A stretch of 64,000 nt of DNA from Lates calcarifer (GCF_001640805.2 NC_066851.1:23485493-23549492); one strand, 5' to 3'. Positions 1 to 13,446 are shown, counted from the first letter of the stretch. Notes: generated from the sequence alone by a model not told the origin. Program-made: numbers and translations.

Positions 1-1369
1 TCCTCACTGGGAGTTTATCTCCACCATCAATGTATGGAAACATCTTCTCAGTGAAAGTGTGTGTGAAGGTGTGTATGTGTGTGTTAGTATCAGGATCAGA
101 GAACGACAACTTTCTTCTGTTCCAGTTCAGATTCACTCTGATCCTCTGGAAGCTTCTTCTTAACTGAGAGAATAGTTATTGAAGCTGGTGGTGAGAGTTC
201 AAAGTAGTTACCTTCATACAGCCATATTCCCCATAATCCAGACTGTATGAATCCCTTCCTCTGGACAGACTCTGCTAACACACCCAGTCTCCAGACTGTA
301 TTGTCTCCAACCTCGACATCCCAGCTGTGAGTCCCTGAGTTAAAACCCTCAGAGCCCAGGACAGACCAGCAATAATCAAATCTCTCTGGATTGTCAGGAA
401 GCTGCTGTTCCTCTCCATGTCTCACACTGGTCAGATCTTCAGACAGGATGAGTCTTGGATGAGCAGTGTTTGGATCCAGAACCACAGGACTGTAGGAGAC
501 CATGTCCTTCATCTTGTTCCAGATGTTGAAGGTCAGGTTGCCCAGGTGTTTGGCCTGGTCTATCAGAGCTCCTGAGAGCAGCTGGTGATCCTCCAGCAGG
601 GGGCGCTGCTGGACTCTTTCCACTGCAGCCTTGTAGTTGTTGAGGAATGAGACGTCTTCAGCTCTCAGCTCGTCCTCTGTGGCTCTGACTGTGTGTGAAA
701 GAGCTGCTATCTCTCTGCTCAGAGCCTCCATCTTCTCCTTTCATCATCTGACTCTTCTGCTCCTCTTCCTCCCTCAGTGCAGCCATCCTGGCCTCCTCTT
801 CCTCTTCTAGAAACTGGTGAAGCTTCTTAAACTGCTCCTTAATCTGCCTCTCTGTGTGTCGGGCCTGGACCTTAATGTGTTCTGCTGTTTGATCAAACTT
901 CACTTTAACTTCTTCTAAACTCTTTAACTTCTTCTTTAAGGACTTCAGAGTTTCCTGAAGTTCCTTCTTGTGTTGTCGTGCAGCTTCATCGATGGGTCTG
1001 AATCTGTGGTTGGAGTGTTTTTCTGAATCTCTGCAGACGACACACACTGGCTGCTGATGGTCCAGACAGAAGAGTTTGAGTTTCTCAGAGTGCAGACTGC
1101 AGAGAGCCTCTGAAGATCTCTGATCTCTCTCCTGTAAGAAGGACTCACACAGGTTCTTTAACACCAGACTAAACAGGTGGATTTTCTCTTGAAGATCTTC
1201 TCTTACAAACTGGACAGTCTGGTGTTGGTTTCTCTCTCCACCATCTCTTCAGACAGTCTTTACAGAAGCTGTGGCTACATGACAGAACAACAGGATCTCT
1301 AAAGACCTCCTGACAGACCGGACAGCAGAGATCCTCCTCTGATCTGGAAGCCATTTAGTCTGAGTGAAG
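1..1369 (-). pseudogene. TRIM-family E3 ubiquitin ligase (TRIM39/TRIM35/A33-like), broken by three frameshifts and cut by the window start
   Basis: The minus strand reads RING, B-box 2, coiled coil and PRY-SPRY in order. ATG is at 1354-1352, starting [15 protein letters not shown]. The RING has CxxC, CSHSFC and CPVC elements; the B-box holds [12 protein letters not shown] and CRDSEKH. A Lys/Glu-rich coiled coil follows, then PRY ([15 protein letters not shown]) and SPRY (HSWDVEVGD). Such proteins are cytosolic ubiquitin ligases, often in innate immunity. The frame breaks three times, each time by one extra base in a short run: the AAA at 1171-1173, CC at 737-738 and GG at 148-149 (plus-strand letters). 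Ignoring those bases gives continuous coding to position 2; the end of SPRY lies outside. An intron in the 5' untranslated region argues against a processed retrocopy. It is either a recent pseudogene or a functional gene with consensus errors; akap6 exons in the same sequence are nearly free of shifts, which favours real decay. Confidence 0.8.
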
Positions 1370-1440
1370 CTGAAAACACAGCAGACAGAAAGTAACAGTC
1401 AGTCATGGCTCCCCTCCCTCCTCTACTAACTTCACTGAGA

Positions 1441-1454
1441 TTCACTTTCACTTT
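1441..1454 (-). promoter_or_regulatory. IRF/ISRE-like element in the TRIM 5' intron
   Basis: On the minus strand this reads AAAGTGAAAGTGAA, two tandem GAAAGTGA-type cores like the PRDI/IRF element of interferon genes. It lies 87-102 bases upstream of the TRIM start codon, inside the 110-base intron. Many fish TRIM genes respond to interferon, so the position fits. Binding is inferred from the motif only. Confidence 0.4.
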
Positions 1455-1479
1455 GAGTGGTGGTTTTAGTCAAACTCAC

Positions 1480-1560
1480 CTTCAGTGTGTGGAGAGTCAG
1501 CAGGTTGAAGCAGCAGTGTTGTAGTTTTCCTCTTTTCTCTCCTGTAGCTGGACTCACTCA
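1480..1560 (-). other. 5' untranslated exon of the TRIM gene (upstream end uncertain)
   Basis: On the minus strand an exon ending CTGAAG is followed by a consensus donor, GTGAGT (plus-strand 1479-1474). The matching acceptor is TTTTCAG just before 1369, and 15 bases later comes the TRIM start codon. The implied intron is 1370-1479, 110 bases. The exon has no long reading frame. Its transcription start cannot be fixed from sequence, so 1560 is only a nominal limit. A noncoding first exon spliced just before the ATG is an ordinary arrangement. Confidence 0.5.
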
Positions 1561-4224
1561 GAGGAAGCTGTTAGTTTGGTCTGAAGGTGAATCTGATCAA
1601 ATGTTTTTCAGCCTGTGTCTCTTTAGTGACGAGGAACAAACTGTTTCCTGGTTTGTTTCTGGTGAGTCAGGTTAGGGGAGGAGCTTTGTCAGAGCTGCTC
1701 TGCTGAATGCTGTCGTTTATATGTAAAGCAGGTTGAGTTAGGTTGATGTGAGTGTGCCACAAGATTTTATGAAGGGGCTGCCATTGAATATTGAGATGAA
1801 CCAATACAATAAGGGGCTGTAGAGTCACTATTATCTTTGTAAATATATTTAACATGCAGTCTACTGAACCTGTACTTTAAATTGTTTTTAGTGTAAAATG
1901 AATAAAATACAGTAACAGAACAGAGCAGGGTCAGATCAAACTGTTCAAGTTAGTCTTTTATTAGTAATTTTATTTGATCAGCCAACACAGACTCAGACAC
2001 AGAGACATAAAAGACACAAAGTAAACCCTTTGATCTTATTTTGCATGTTTTTTTAACATGTTGAATTATTGCTGACTATTTTTGTGTTAGTTTATCTCTG
2101 ACACTGGTTATATCAGACCCCAGTGTGTTGCTCAGTGTCTGGGGGTGGGTCGCCTTCTCCTTCCTGCTGCCCTGACAGTTTTTAATGTCCACTTTCTGGA
2201 CACTCCTGCAAATATTAATTATCTTGCTGTTAAAAGCTGTTGACAATATTGAACTGGAACCTGTTTAAATGAACTTAAAGGCTTGTAAATTTTGATGCAC
2301 AACTAAACAGCAGGCCATAAGCATCAAACACACAGAATCACAGAACTGAGCTTAAAGTGCCTGTAACTGCAGGTGGACAAACGAGAAGTAAAACACAGCA
2401 CGTGTCAGATATTCTTCTTATTATTGTCCAAATTTGGATCTTTCTAAATCTCCAAAAAGATGCCAGTGAATAGTGAACCCAGAGTTGAGGCTTCTCAACC
2501 TTTTTTGGCATCCAAACAGGATTTTAATCGACTTGGAACTGACTAAATATGGTCTGAACTGGATTCCTGAATCAAAAGAAATTTCCATCTCTGCAGCAGA
2601 GCCGACAGGTCGACTGCCTCTCAGTGTGACCTCTGTGTCCAAAGGCAGGAGAACAGTTGCTAACATATAAGCGAACATGTATTGACAGAGCAGCGGTCGA
2701 TTCAACTGTCTGACCTCAGGCAGTAAATTTCCCACGATGCCCTTCCTCTCTCTGCAGTCTTGGTGTTATGTAATGACAGGCTTCCACGGGTCACACAGTT
2801 TGACCATTCATGTATTTATGTAACTGCAGTCAGTGTGCAGCCTTCCAGACCCTGAGCAGTCAACTTCTGATACTTCATCATCACACTGAACTCCTCCTCT
2901 TCATCACAGGAGAGAAGAGTTTTCACTCTGATTCAGTTTGGTTCCTGAACAGAGCTGTTCCTCTGCTGTTTAGGCCTCTATTAGCCATTTCCTCAGCTTT
3001 CACTGTTTCCTATTGATCATGAACACTGGCTGAACATTTATAGTTTGGACACATGAAACTGATTCGTTGCCCTGTGGGAGGCAGCGATGCATTTCCTTTG
3101 TCAAATCTGTGGGCTGGGTCTATTTGTTGGCGAGTTCCAGGTGAACCAAATCACCTGATGATTGACAGACATGTAATGTATCTGTGGGCTGTGGATAAAG
3201 GCAGCTGATGTGATTTGAGAACAAACTGAGTCCAGTGTGTTTCCTGCTTCTTCTCAGCATTTGGGTTTTGAATTGTTGATTTGAGAAAGAATCTGCAGCA
3301 GTTACTGTTACGCTGCATTTCAGTGCTGCTGGAAAAAATCTGACACGTGAGACTTTGAAAGTGATAATCAAACATGAACCATTGCAGAGCTTCTGCAGCT
3401 GTTTGTTCACTCATTCACTCATTCACTCATTCATACAGATGCTGTTTTATTCTGCTCAGTTTCAGTAGACATGGAGGATCTTTTATTGATGAGTGTGTAT
3501 TTTTAACTACAGTGACTCAGATGTTTCCTCTTCATCAGGCGGCTGCTGCTCCGAGGTTTTTCTTTACTGTGTCGGTATTTTCAGAGACCTCTCCTCCTCT
3601 CCTCTCCTCTCTCCTCCTCCCTGCTTTCTGAATAAAACATGGCAGCAGCAGCCGTTGAGCTCCAGACGCTCTGATGCTCGACACACTGATGGGAAAGTGA
3701 GGAGAAAGCAGACTGAGAGTGTGTGATGGAGAGAGAGAGAGAGGATGTTTTCTGTTTCCTGTCAGAGATCTTGTCTGTAGCTGAGTCACTCTCACGCTGG
3801 ATTTCATACTCGCATTGTCTCTTTAAACCCTAACACCAACTGGAAATCCAAAATCTGAACCAAACCAGTGTCTAGTTTAGTCACAGATCAGGTCACGACT
3901 CTTTTTCTTCATATGTGAAAATTATGTCCTAAACAGTTGCTCGCAGCTGGGTGTGACCCCCCCCTCTCATTCACACATTTCTATCCATGGTGAGACAGAA
4001 CAGGCCAGTTAGAACCAGGTTTGATACAGTGACAGAGGTGCACCCCTCAAGCATTGTTTTTTAGATAGCTCCCGCTGATGTGCAGATGTCTGTTGAATCT
4101 TCACCACATCTTTAGCTTCAATCTTTGGTCCTCACAAAGACAGAGGTAGAAGTAGAACGGACACACACACACAAAGATCTTCAGTCCGACAGACTCAGTA
4201 TCTGTTTGTTCCCAGATTACACAG

Positions 4225-4228
<4 letters not shown>

Positions 4229-4267
<39 letters not shown>

Positions 4268-4343
4268 TGGTCCTGGGATGTGCTGGCTCTCTGCCTGGTT
4301 CTGGGAAATGACTAAAGTGACAAGGTCAGACTTATGTGACGAC

Positions 4344-4379
<36 letters not shown>
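4229..4379. repeat. Pair of (GT)n microsatellites
   Basis: Nearly pure GT runs at 4229-4264 and 4346-4379 are separated by about 80 bases of unique sequence. Both read GT on the plus strand. Confidence 0.9.
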
Positions 4380-4381
<2 letters not shown>

Positions 4382-5774
4382 ACAGAGCAACAACTACAGC
4401 TTTGTGTCCTGATCTGTGTGTGTCTGTGTGTGAGTGCATTTGATTTATCTGCTGCTGATGTTTCTGTTCTCTGACTCTTCACTAGAACCAGAGACAAACT
4501 CTACTTTTTAAACTGAATTCATTAAAAATGAACTCATGTTTGTCTTTGTAAAGAGTAGCTTCAGGCTGTAAAGCAGTGTGTTGCTGCAGCAAGGTGAGAC
4601 TCCAACACTGGGGGTCAGGTGCTAAGTCACTTTCTGTGTAGTAAGGTCACCTGGTGGCGCCCTCTGGTGGTGAGAACACCTCAGAACTTGCTGGTAACTG
4701 CTGGAAAGTGAAAGAAAATGTTGAGGAATATTTAGAATAAATGCCACTCAGTGCCATGCTTTGCAATTCAATATAAAATTGGATCCACAGACATTTAAGT
4801 GACATGAAACTTGTTCCTCTGCCCAGTCTTAGTCAGTGTTCTTATGACAACAATTAAATCTTCTGTCCTTCATGGTTTGAGATCCGGCTGCTTGTCAGAG
4901 CTCTGCTGACAGACAAAGACGACGTTAAGAAGTAACAAAGGAAGGACAGATAGAAGCTGGAGTCCAGTCAGTGCTGGAGGGAAAAAACCACAAATAAAAA
5001 CAGATGTGACGCCTTCTGTTTTTGTTCGCGCTGCGTGAATTCTGACACATCTGTCAATTCGTGTTGGTGTCAGATCTGAGCTGCAGCCACAGCAGAAATC
5101 TCACCAGTCACACATTCAGTCATAATCCATCAGTGAGCAGCAGCTTTCTGAATGAAGTCTGACAGTAAAACAGGAGAGATCCAGTTTGTCACTTGAGCTG
5201 GAGGTCGTTCCAGACGTTCACCAACGTTCTCTTTCTACTAAAGACAGTTTTAAAAATGTTTCTGCCTTCCAACGGCGGCAAACATCACACAGTTTGATCT
5301 GACTGACGGTGGCTGTGTGTTGTGGAAGTGTGTGTGTTGCACTAAACATTAACTTTGACTTGATTTTTTTGATAGAACTGAGAGACTCATTCCCTGGTCG
5401 ACAGCTCCATCTAGTGGTAAATCTTCTGTATTACAACAGTGAAGACACATTCTCACTGACAGAAATACAAACATGTCTTGCCAGATTGTAAAGCTAAGGT
5501 GGAGGGAAAACGTCATTTGAACACACCTGTTCAAAGTTTTATTTATTTATGATTTTTCTTTTATTCAGCTCTGCATGTAGTTGCTTTAACATTCTGCATA
5601 TACTGTGATAAATAGTTATCAATAACACAAATCAATCTCATCTCAACAATACAACAAATAGTGGCTGCTGATAGAAAGAGATCTTTTCTAGTTAAAGACA
5701 TACACTTATAAACACTTATAAAAGTCACCAACCACATGTTACATTTCATTGATTTAATCCAAAAACATAAATGA

Positions 5775-6010
5775 AAGTGTTAGTTTTTTGGGAGAGTGTA
5801 TCCAACCCAGTACATCTGATCATGTTAGTCTGAACATTGTTCCCCCTAAAACCAGGGTTATTCACACTAACTAGGTGTGTTTTTGAGCTTAGGATGGAGC
5901 TAACAGTTTCCCCCTGCTTCCAGCCTTTATGCTAAGCTAAGCTAACCATCCAGATCTCTACTTAACACATGAACATGAAATGTTCTAATATCTTATATTG
6001 TGAAATTAAA
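5775..6010. repeat. Interspersed teleost repeat with the gctaagctaagctaac core
   Basis: The stretch cagtttccccctgcttccag followed directly by ctttatgctaagctaagc (5909-5946) is a sequence I recognise as a very common dispersed repeat in percomorph genomes. The flanks (tatccaacccagtac, ccatccagatctc) look like degenerate parts of the same unit. The ends are approximate. I infer a short non-autonomous element; its superfamily is not visible. Confidence 0.55.
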
Positions 6011-6554
6011 GTTTGAGCTGGTAGCATCGAATGCTACACTTCAGTCCTGCCTATGAGCAGTGTAGCACTGCTGCTAACTGCTGATGTTTCTGTGTTTACA
6101 GTTTGTTTGGAAGCCGGTAAATGATTGTGTTTTGTATTTAAGTTCTTCAGTATCATCGGCAGCTGATGTCTGGATTCAACCTGTCAGGGTTTGTAGCTGC
6201 GCACAGAGCGTCTGATTGGACGTTACCTCGACACAGAGCATCCCGGTTGGAGTCAGCACGAGCTTTATTTGACTTAATTGCGGGCGTGGCGTTTGGTGCA
6301 GATGGGAGCAGACAGATCTCCAGACTGCTGTTTGAAATTGGATTCACGCCTCCGGTGATCTCTCCTTTTCTTCTTCCTGTCCTCGCTGCTCTTTCCTCGC
6401 TTTGTTTCTTTCTTTTATCCTCTCCTTCTTTTCTTCTCTCTCTTCCTCTCTCTGTCAGATTTATAATGCGTTTGCCTGCAGGGCGTTTTTCTATAACTTG
6501 ACCTTGCCACAGAGAGACTGTAGGACATGATTATAGTGATGCAACCAATGTTTC

Positions 6555-6558
<4 letters not shown>

Positions 6559-6590
<32 letters not shown>

Positions 6591-6721
6591 GGTATGCCAG
6601 CCTCTCAGCCATTCTAAGCATCCGGCTGCAGGCAGTGTGTAACAGCTGCATGGAGAATGTCCTGGGCTGCTCTGACTGGGAGAGGCTGCTGGTGTGAACA
6701 CACATTACAGTGACACACACA

Positions 6722-6764
<43 letters not shown>
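6559..6764. repeat. (GT)n then (CA)n microsatellites in opposite orientation
   Basis: A GT run at 6559-6590 and a CA run at 6713-6764 are complementary to each other across about 120 bases. Confidence 0.85.
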
Positions 6765-6766
<2 letters not shown>

Positions 6767-9699
6767 CTCACGTGTCCCATCAGTAGACACAACTGCAGCA
6801 GAGACTTTAGAGACTCACTGAGTTTTCACACCACACTTTGTTTGCTCTTGTTTGAATCAGTTGTAAACTTGAAGCATTGTTTTCTGCAGTGAAAGCAACA
6901 AAATAGAATAAGCTCTTGTGTTCTGGATTAGTGTAAATTTCTGTGAGAGAAACACTGCTCTGTAATTTCAGACAGCAGAATTAGCATTTGCTAATACCTG
7001 TACTAATTATCTGTGCTATACACCAGACAAACCTATGCAAAGCACACCTGGCTACAGGTTGGATCACATTCTCATCACAAACTGTTGCAGAGTTTGTTGG
7101 GACCGGACCAAGACTCCTGGTCTCAGTTCAACCTTTATGCTGTTTTTTTTTTTTGGTCTGGACCTGACTGTGATTACTTCAAACCTGCCCAAATCAATCA
7201 CACCACAGGGGGAACCAGAGTCCAACTAAACAGACTGGACTGTGCAGGTGTGAAAACACCTGAGTCAGTGTTCCTGTTTACTGTATTAGATCATTTTTGG
7301 TTCCTTTCTCCTTTTGAATCTTCATTGTAGCTTAAAAGTCATTGCTGTGGTGTCACCTGTCAGTCAGACAGTGTGTACTGTATCAGGACTGTATCATCCT
7401 CTTTGCAGAGGCAGTTTGAGTAGTAGCTTTGGATGCTGGACTTTCACCTTTTCTTATGGACTTTACTTTGGAGAAGCTCTTCAGCTTCAGCTCTGTTTGC
7501 TCTGAATGAACGTCGTCTTTCATGTAAATCATACTGTAAAGTTATAGAAAGTAGTTTCTGTTAAAATCATGAACATCATCTCACAGTTTTGCACCATGAT
7601 CAGGCTTTTACAGTAAACGTGATCCATTTGTCCCTGATTCAGACCAACACAGTTTTATTTAAACACAGTCCAGAAGCTGCAGAGTCCAGCCTGCATGTCT
7701 CCCAGCTGTCATGATATTTCTGTCTCCTGATGTCACTGTTGCTGCAACGCCAGGAATCCTGGGAACTGCCCTCAGCATGGAGGGATAGATATTAATGTAA
7801 GGGAAAGAGAGGACAGAAGGAAAGAAGGAGAGTAGGAAAGAAGAAAAGTTGGTAGTGGGAGTTGGTGGTTCACTAAGTTCAGCTGACCTTTTCAACTCAC
7901 TCACACTCAAATATCATCACTGTCAGCTGAGACCAGGACATCTCCAAAACCTCCGAACTGCAGAAAAGGCAGGGAGTGAATTGTAGAGCTTTTAAGATTA
8001 GTGATTAGGAAATGGAGGAAATCTATGAAGGTCCTCACAGTTACAGAAATATAACTGTCAGTACATACAGAGACACAGCAGCAGCAAGAGAGCTGATTGC
8101 TCATGAAGTGCTGTGATCTGCCTGTTTGTTCACTGTTCTCCAACATGGCCGATGTTTAGAGCGGCAGAACAACACCTGCAGGTTTTAATCTGGATGAACT
8201 CAGCTGTTTGTCTGTTAGCGTGATCCCCGAGACACAAAACAACAACAAGGATCAAATGACTGAGTGAATTATGGCTCTTGTCTGTCAGGAGCTACTGAAC
8301 ACCATCTAACATTGGTCTCCCTCTGCTAACCATGAAAACAGTCTTTTCCTCAACCGTTACCAAGTCGTTTTAGTTGCCTGAGTCTAATAGAACCTGAAGC
8401 ACAGAGGCAGCAGATCAGAAATATCTGTCGCTTTTCTACACAGCACAACAGAGGTGCACCAGTCTCATCCCAAGCAGATATTAAACAGAAAGAATCCAAC
8501 AGCTGCTGTTAAAGTCTGTCAGTTTTCAGGGCCTGACACTTTACAGTCAGACATGTATTATTATTTTAATGATGAAATACGTTTTCTTTCCAGGAAATAG
8601 CCTTAACCTTCTCTTCTCTCCCTCTCTCTCCTTTGTCCTTCTCACAACTGTCACAATAGGCAGCTGTTGCACTGCAGACAATACAAGTGTGTGTGTCTGA
8701 GCGAGTGCTGACACTCTGGTGTGTTTTCATGTATGAAAGGAAAAAACACTTTTCTGTGCTGTTCTTCTTCTTCCATCTTACAGCTGTAAACCTTCAGAGT
8801 GAGGACGTTGTCTGGTCCTTATGTCAACACGTGAGTTTAGGTTTAAAGAATGAGGCTGAAGGCTTAAGGGTCAGTGAATGTATCATGTCACAAACAGAGA
8901 AGATACAAAACTTGTGTGTGTGTGTTTACAACACAGTACAACACAACCAGTGGTGGAGACAGTCAAAGCGGGCCCTGCCCATCACAATGCATCATAACCC
9001 AGAGGTCCACATGGGCACATTTTTGAACTCAAATCATCCATTAACCTTTATTTAAATGTCATTTAGAGATGCAGCACAGAGGTATGAGTTCATAAGCTGT
9101 ATGCATGTGTATGTAAAACCGATATGTTATTGTATTGGTAAGTATTTGATATTATTACTGCAAGATAGAAGGAACTGATAAAGAAAGGCTGAACCTTTGT
9201 GAGTGGCAGTAGCTGCAGATTCAGGAGGAACACCAAATGAGGGAATGTCCTCTAGAGGACTGGTGTTAACTGTCACCAGTCTGTACATACAACACACAGG
9301 CTTTACTAACATGTAAACCTGCTTGTGTTGTTGTTGTTGTTGTTGTTGTGTGTGTGACGCCTTGTTTACACAGACGCAGTAAATTTGATGACATGTTTAT
9401 GTGTTGAAAGTCGTGTCTGGAACTTTCCTGTCCACAAATAAAAGCCTTTTAGTTTGTGGACCTTGTTCTCCTGCTGCAGCCTTAACGTTAACCCAGTGAT
9501 ATTCAAGTGTAATGTAAATGTTACCAGGTCAGAGTAAGACTGCTGCCGTGACTTTTACATAAAAATGACTCGTACGTTCATTCAGATGTGAGAGGAGCTT
9601 TGTACAGTCACATGTCTGCACCTCCAGAGCTTTTACAGAAAGTTACAGAATATAGTTGATGTTTAGAGAGAAAAGGGGCAGACAGGGGAAGTACAACAG

Positions 9700-9704
<5 letters not shown>

Positions 9705-9751
<47 letters not shown>

Positions 9752-9903
9752 TTTAAGTGGTAGGAATGACACCCAGAATGTACAGCCACAGTGTGTGTGT
9801 GAGTGTGTGTGAGGGGGTGGGTGAGGTTGGTCCTAAAATAACTTCTCCAACTGTTGTCACCCCTCCCTTCTCTCCCCAACACCCCCACTCAAGAAGCAGG
9901 TCA

Positions 9904-9956
<53 letters not shown>
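9705..9956. repeat. (GT)n and (CA)n pair forming a large inverted repeat
   Basis: About 39 bases of GT repeat (9705-9743) are followed 160 bases later by about 50 bases of CA repeat (9904-9956). The two arms are perfectly complementary. Confidence 0.9.
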
Positions 9957-12053
9957 ATGTCAGTCGGTCACCATTTCCCACATGGGAGCAGCAGCAGTGT
10001 GTTTGGTGCTTTGGACTGAAGAACCACGCTCGATCTGTGTCAACTTTCTGACTTTTTAAAAAACTTTTTTTTATCGTATTAGTGTCTGAGGAACAGTTTT
10101 GGATTCTGATTTCTGATTTTTGAATGTTGAAAAAAAAAAGATTGATCTGATAACAGACGGTCAAATGGTGTGAAAAGGTAAGACTCTGTTTTTGTTCTCT
10201 GACCTCTGACCTGCTCAGCGTCGGCTGCTGTGAATGATTTTGTCGAAGGTCATTTTCACTTAAATGGAGAAAGTATAAATGAAAAGGGTGGTTGATGCTG
10301 CATAACCAAAGTCTGGTTAAGCTTCCTCAGGCAGTTTTGGTGTCGTCATGTCACAGGATCACTTTTTAGAGACTAAAACATAAACATCTCTGTGTTCAGA
10401 AAGATTCCTGCTGTTGAAATCACATGAAAAGTTGACAGTGCTTTGTTGGTGATGCAGTTTAACTTCAGTATGAACCGGATGTTTGTGGCAGGATGGTGTT
10501 TTCAGACCGGTTTCATGGTTTAAAAATGCTTCACACAAAATGATGTTTATCTCTTTATCTTTTTAATCTTTTTCTATTCAGGAATTTCTCTAATCTGTGA
10601 TGATCTTCTTGTATTTATGAAAGCCTGAACCCCCAAAATGTGCAGTTTCCTACCATGCAAAAGCTCATGTAAAACAACACTATAATCATGAAATCATTTT
10701 TAGTCTAAATGAAGCATCACAGAATGCAAAGTGAGTCCAGAGAAGAAGAGGCAGTGACGCTGCCAGCTTCTCCATCCTCATGATTTTCCCTCTGAATCTA
10801 CCAGGATTTGAACAAGTCTACATTACCTGTTCTTTAACAGGGGTTAACAGGATGTAAACCTGGAGACTGAGAGATGTTTTCAGTCCTAGATGAGGATGAA
10901 GTCAGTAAAATCAGCCATTTGTGTATTTTTGTTTTCTGCCTCTTTGCTTCACTTGGTTTTGCTCAAACATCTTTTTTCCTCCTCAACAAATCAGTCTTTA
11001 ACTTTTCTCCGATCTTGCCGATGCTGTGTCCGGCTGCTCTGTGAACTGTTGTTGTTCAGTCGCTCTTTTTCTGCCTCTTTACACATGTATACTGACAACT
11101 TCTCATTTTCTCGTGTCTCTGAGTTACACTTTGGTCCTGGCAGAGTTGAAGTAGTTCAAATATCCAGCAGCAGAGAAACTGCTGCAGATAACCCAGCTCT
11201 GAACGCGCCGGCCATGAACGCAACCTGAGACGAAAAGGCAGGAGTTGGGAGTCTTTTCTCAGAAGCTACCACTTTGAAAAAATTACTGTAACAAGTCTTT
11301 GTATCGCAGCAGCGGGTCGTCTTTGAAGCCGCTTAATTTGAATACTCCAGGGGGAGAAGGAGCAGGGAGTATTTGATCTCCAAGGTAAAACACGCTGCGC
11401 TGATGGGCTGAAGTGGAGGAAGTTGAAGGTTATTAGATCGAATGGGTGCGGATGAGGCGGAGCTGTCGCTGGTGGTTTGAACGCAGCAGCTCTGAAGCCC
11501 TTGATGTTGGCGGTGATGAGGGCGAGATGGGATTGGAGCTGAAGCCAGAGTCGACTTGTTTCAGATAGATTTTAGGCAATTAGAAACCCTGCTGGACGTA
11601 TGGACTCTGTGATTGACAGGTCATGTCTTGACTCTACGTGACCGGGGTGCAAGAGAACGTGTTCTATATTGAGCGTGTATCATAGAATCTATTATCCAGA
11701 ATTAGAAAGCTAGTATGAATGTATTACTGTAAATCACACACACACACACGCACACAAGGGTTGGTATAGACACATGCTTGGGGCAAACTGAGCCTTTTAA
11801 AGTAAATCAACTGTCAGATTAAAAGTAAAAGTTGCTGAAATGCCCCTGAAGTTTTCTCTTCTCAGTTTGAGTTGTGAAACTTTCAGGTGACTGTGTGTTG
11901 AACTTGTCACATGAGGGTGACGCAGTAATCATATTTGTTGTTTGTCATCTACCATGTGACGAGGTGAGCATGGTTCAGTTTTCAAGCTTTGGGATGATTC
12001 ACAATTTTTATCATCTTTTCTGCAAAATGCAAAAAGATTCAGTGTCATATTTT

Positions 12054-12374
12054 CCAGGACTCAGTTTGTAGGATTTAGGGGAGGATGTATTGGCAGAAAT
12101 GGAATATACATTGTGTAATTATGTTTTCATTAGTGTACAGTCACCTGAAACTAAGACTAAGACTCTGAGCAGGTCCTCCTCCGTGGAGCCTGCCATGTTT
12201 CTACAGTAGCCCAGAGAGGACAAAACAAACACAGGCTCTAGAGTGGGCCCCTCATATTTCTACCTTACCACAGGTTCTCCTATAGGCTTGGACAGGAAGT
12301 AGTGAGGGGAGGAGTATTCAGCTGGTTGCATCTCTGAAACTTCTGAAACCTACATCCTACACATTGGTCCTTTA
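12054..12374. mobile_element. MITE-like element with 'taggattta/aatcctaca' ends
   Basis: The left end aggactcagtttgtaggat and the reverse complement of the right end (aaggaccaatgtgtaggat) match closely, giving terminal inverted repeats of about 20 bases around a 320-base body. Internal phrases (ggcagaaatggaatatac, tttctacagtagcccagag, tattcagctggttgca) match a short interspersed element I know to be abundant in percomorph genomes. It has no reading frame, so it is non-autonomous. I could not settle the target-site duplication or superfamily. Confidence 0.7.
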
Positions 12375-13215
12375 ATGTACACGATAGTCGTATTGCAATA
12401 ATTTTAAAAACCTGCAAATGGATCTACGTCCTGTGGACTGCTGGTGCTGGATGCTTCAGCTAAACAGAGTCCAGATATCCACGTGAATAATTAGTTTCAG
12501 CAGCAGCCTGCACCTGCTCCTCAGCCTCTGCTGTTAGTTAGATAATACCTCGTCACAGAGCGCAGATCAGTCTTTGTTTTCAGTCTGTCCCTCTTCTAGA
12601 TGTCACTGTTAAATTCACTCTGACGTATCTGGAGCCAGGAGACACCTGGAGTCATGACAGATGCAGCAGGTGTGTCTCAGCTGTAACATCACAGTTCACT
12701 GGGACTGTTGTGATGCAGGACGACTGTTTCACCAGATTACTTTTTGATTCAGAGTAAACTTTCTGCACATGTTGTAAATTTCATGACGTAGACAGACTAG
12801 AAATATCTCTTCTACAACATAATCCACTTCTCCACTGACCATGAAGAACTCTCAGAGAAATAACTACAGCCAGAGCTACAGAGAGCCTGCTGCTGTTTCA
12901 CTGGTCAGAACTGATCAATCATAGTTCACTCTCTAGCTGCTGTTATGAACTGTAATCTGTTTGTGGTATTTTCTGTGTTTCTGCTGAAAACATGATTGAT
13001 GTGATGTGGATATTCAGCTGTGCAACCATGACAGAAGTCGCCAGCTTTACAGTCTGTATCATAACGTGTGAATTATGTTTTTGTTGTGTTGAAGATGCAA
13101 ATTGACAAAATAATAATTTCTAACTCAAACCCAAACCAATATGTACAGCAGCATCAGGTCACTGGGACAAAAACCACTCCTCAGGAAAAAATGTGCAAGA
13201 ATGTGCAGCACCCTG

Positions 13216-13217
<2 letters not shown>

Positions 13218-13287
<70 letters not shown>

Positions 13288-13403
13288 CGAGGTCTCATTA
13301 GCTCTCAGCAGTCTGACTGGACCGAAGATCATCTAACAAATGACTTCAGATGGAAACGACAGACTCCTGTGTTAATTCAGTCAGATAGGGCCTTTGTTAA
13401 GTG

Positions 13404-13446
<43 letters not shown>

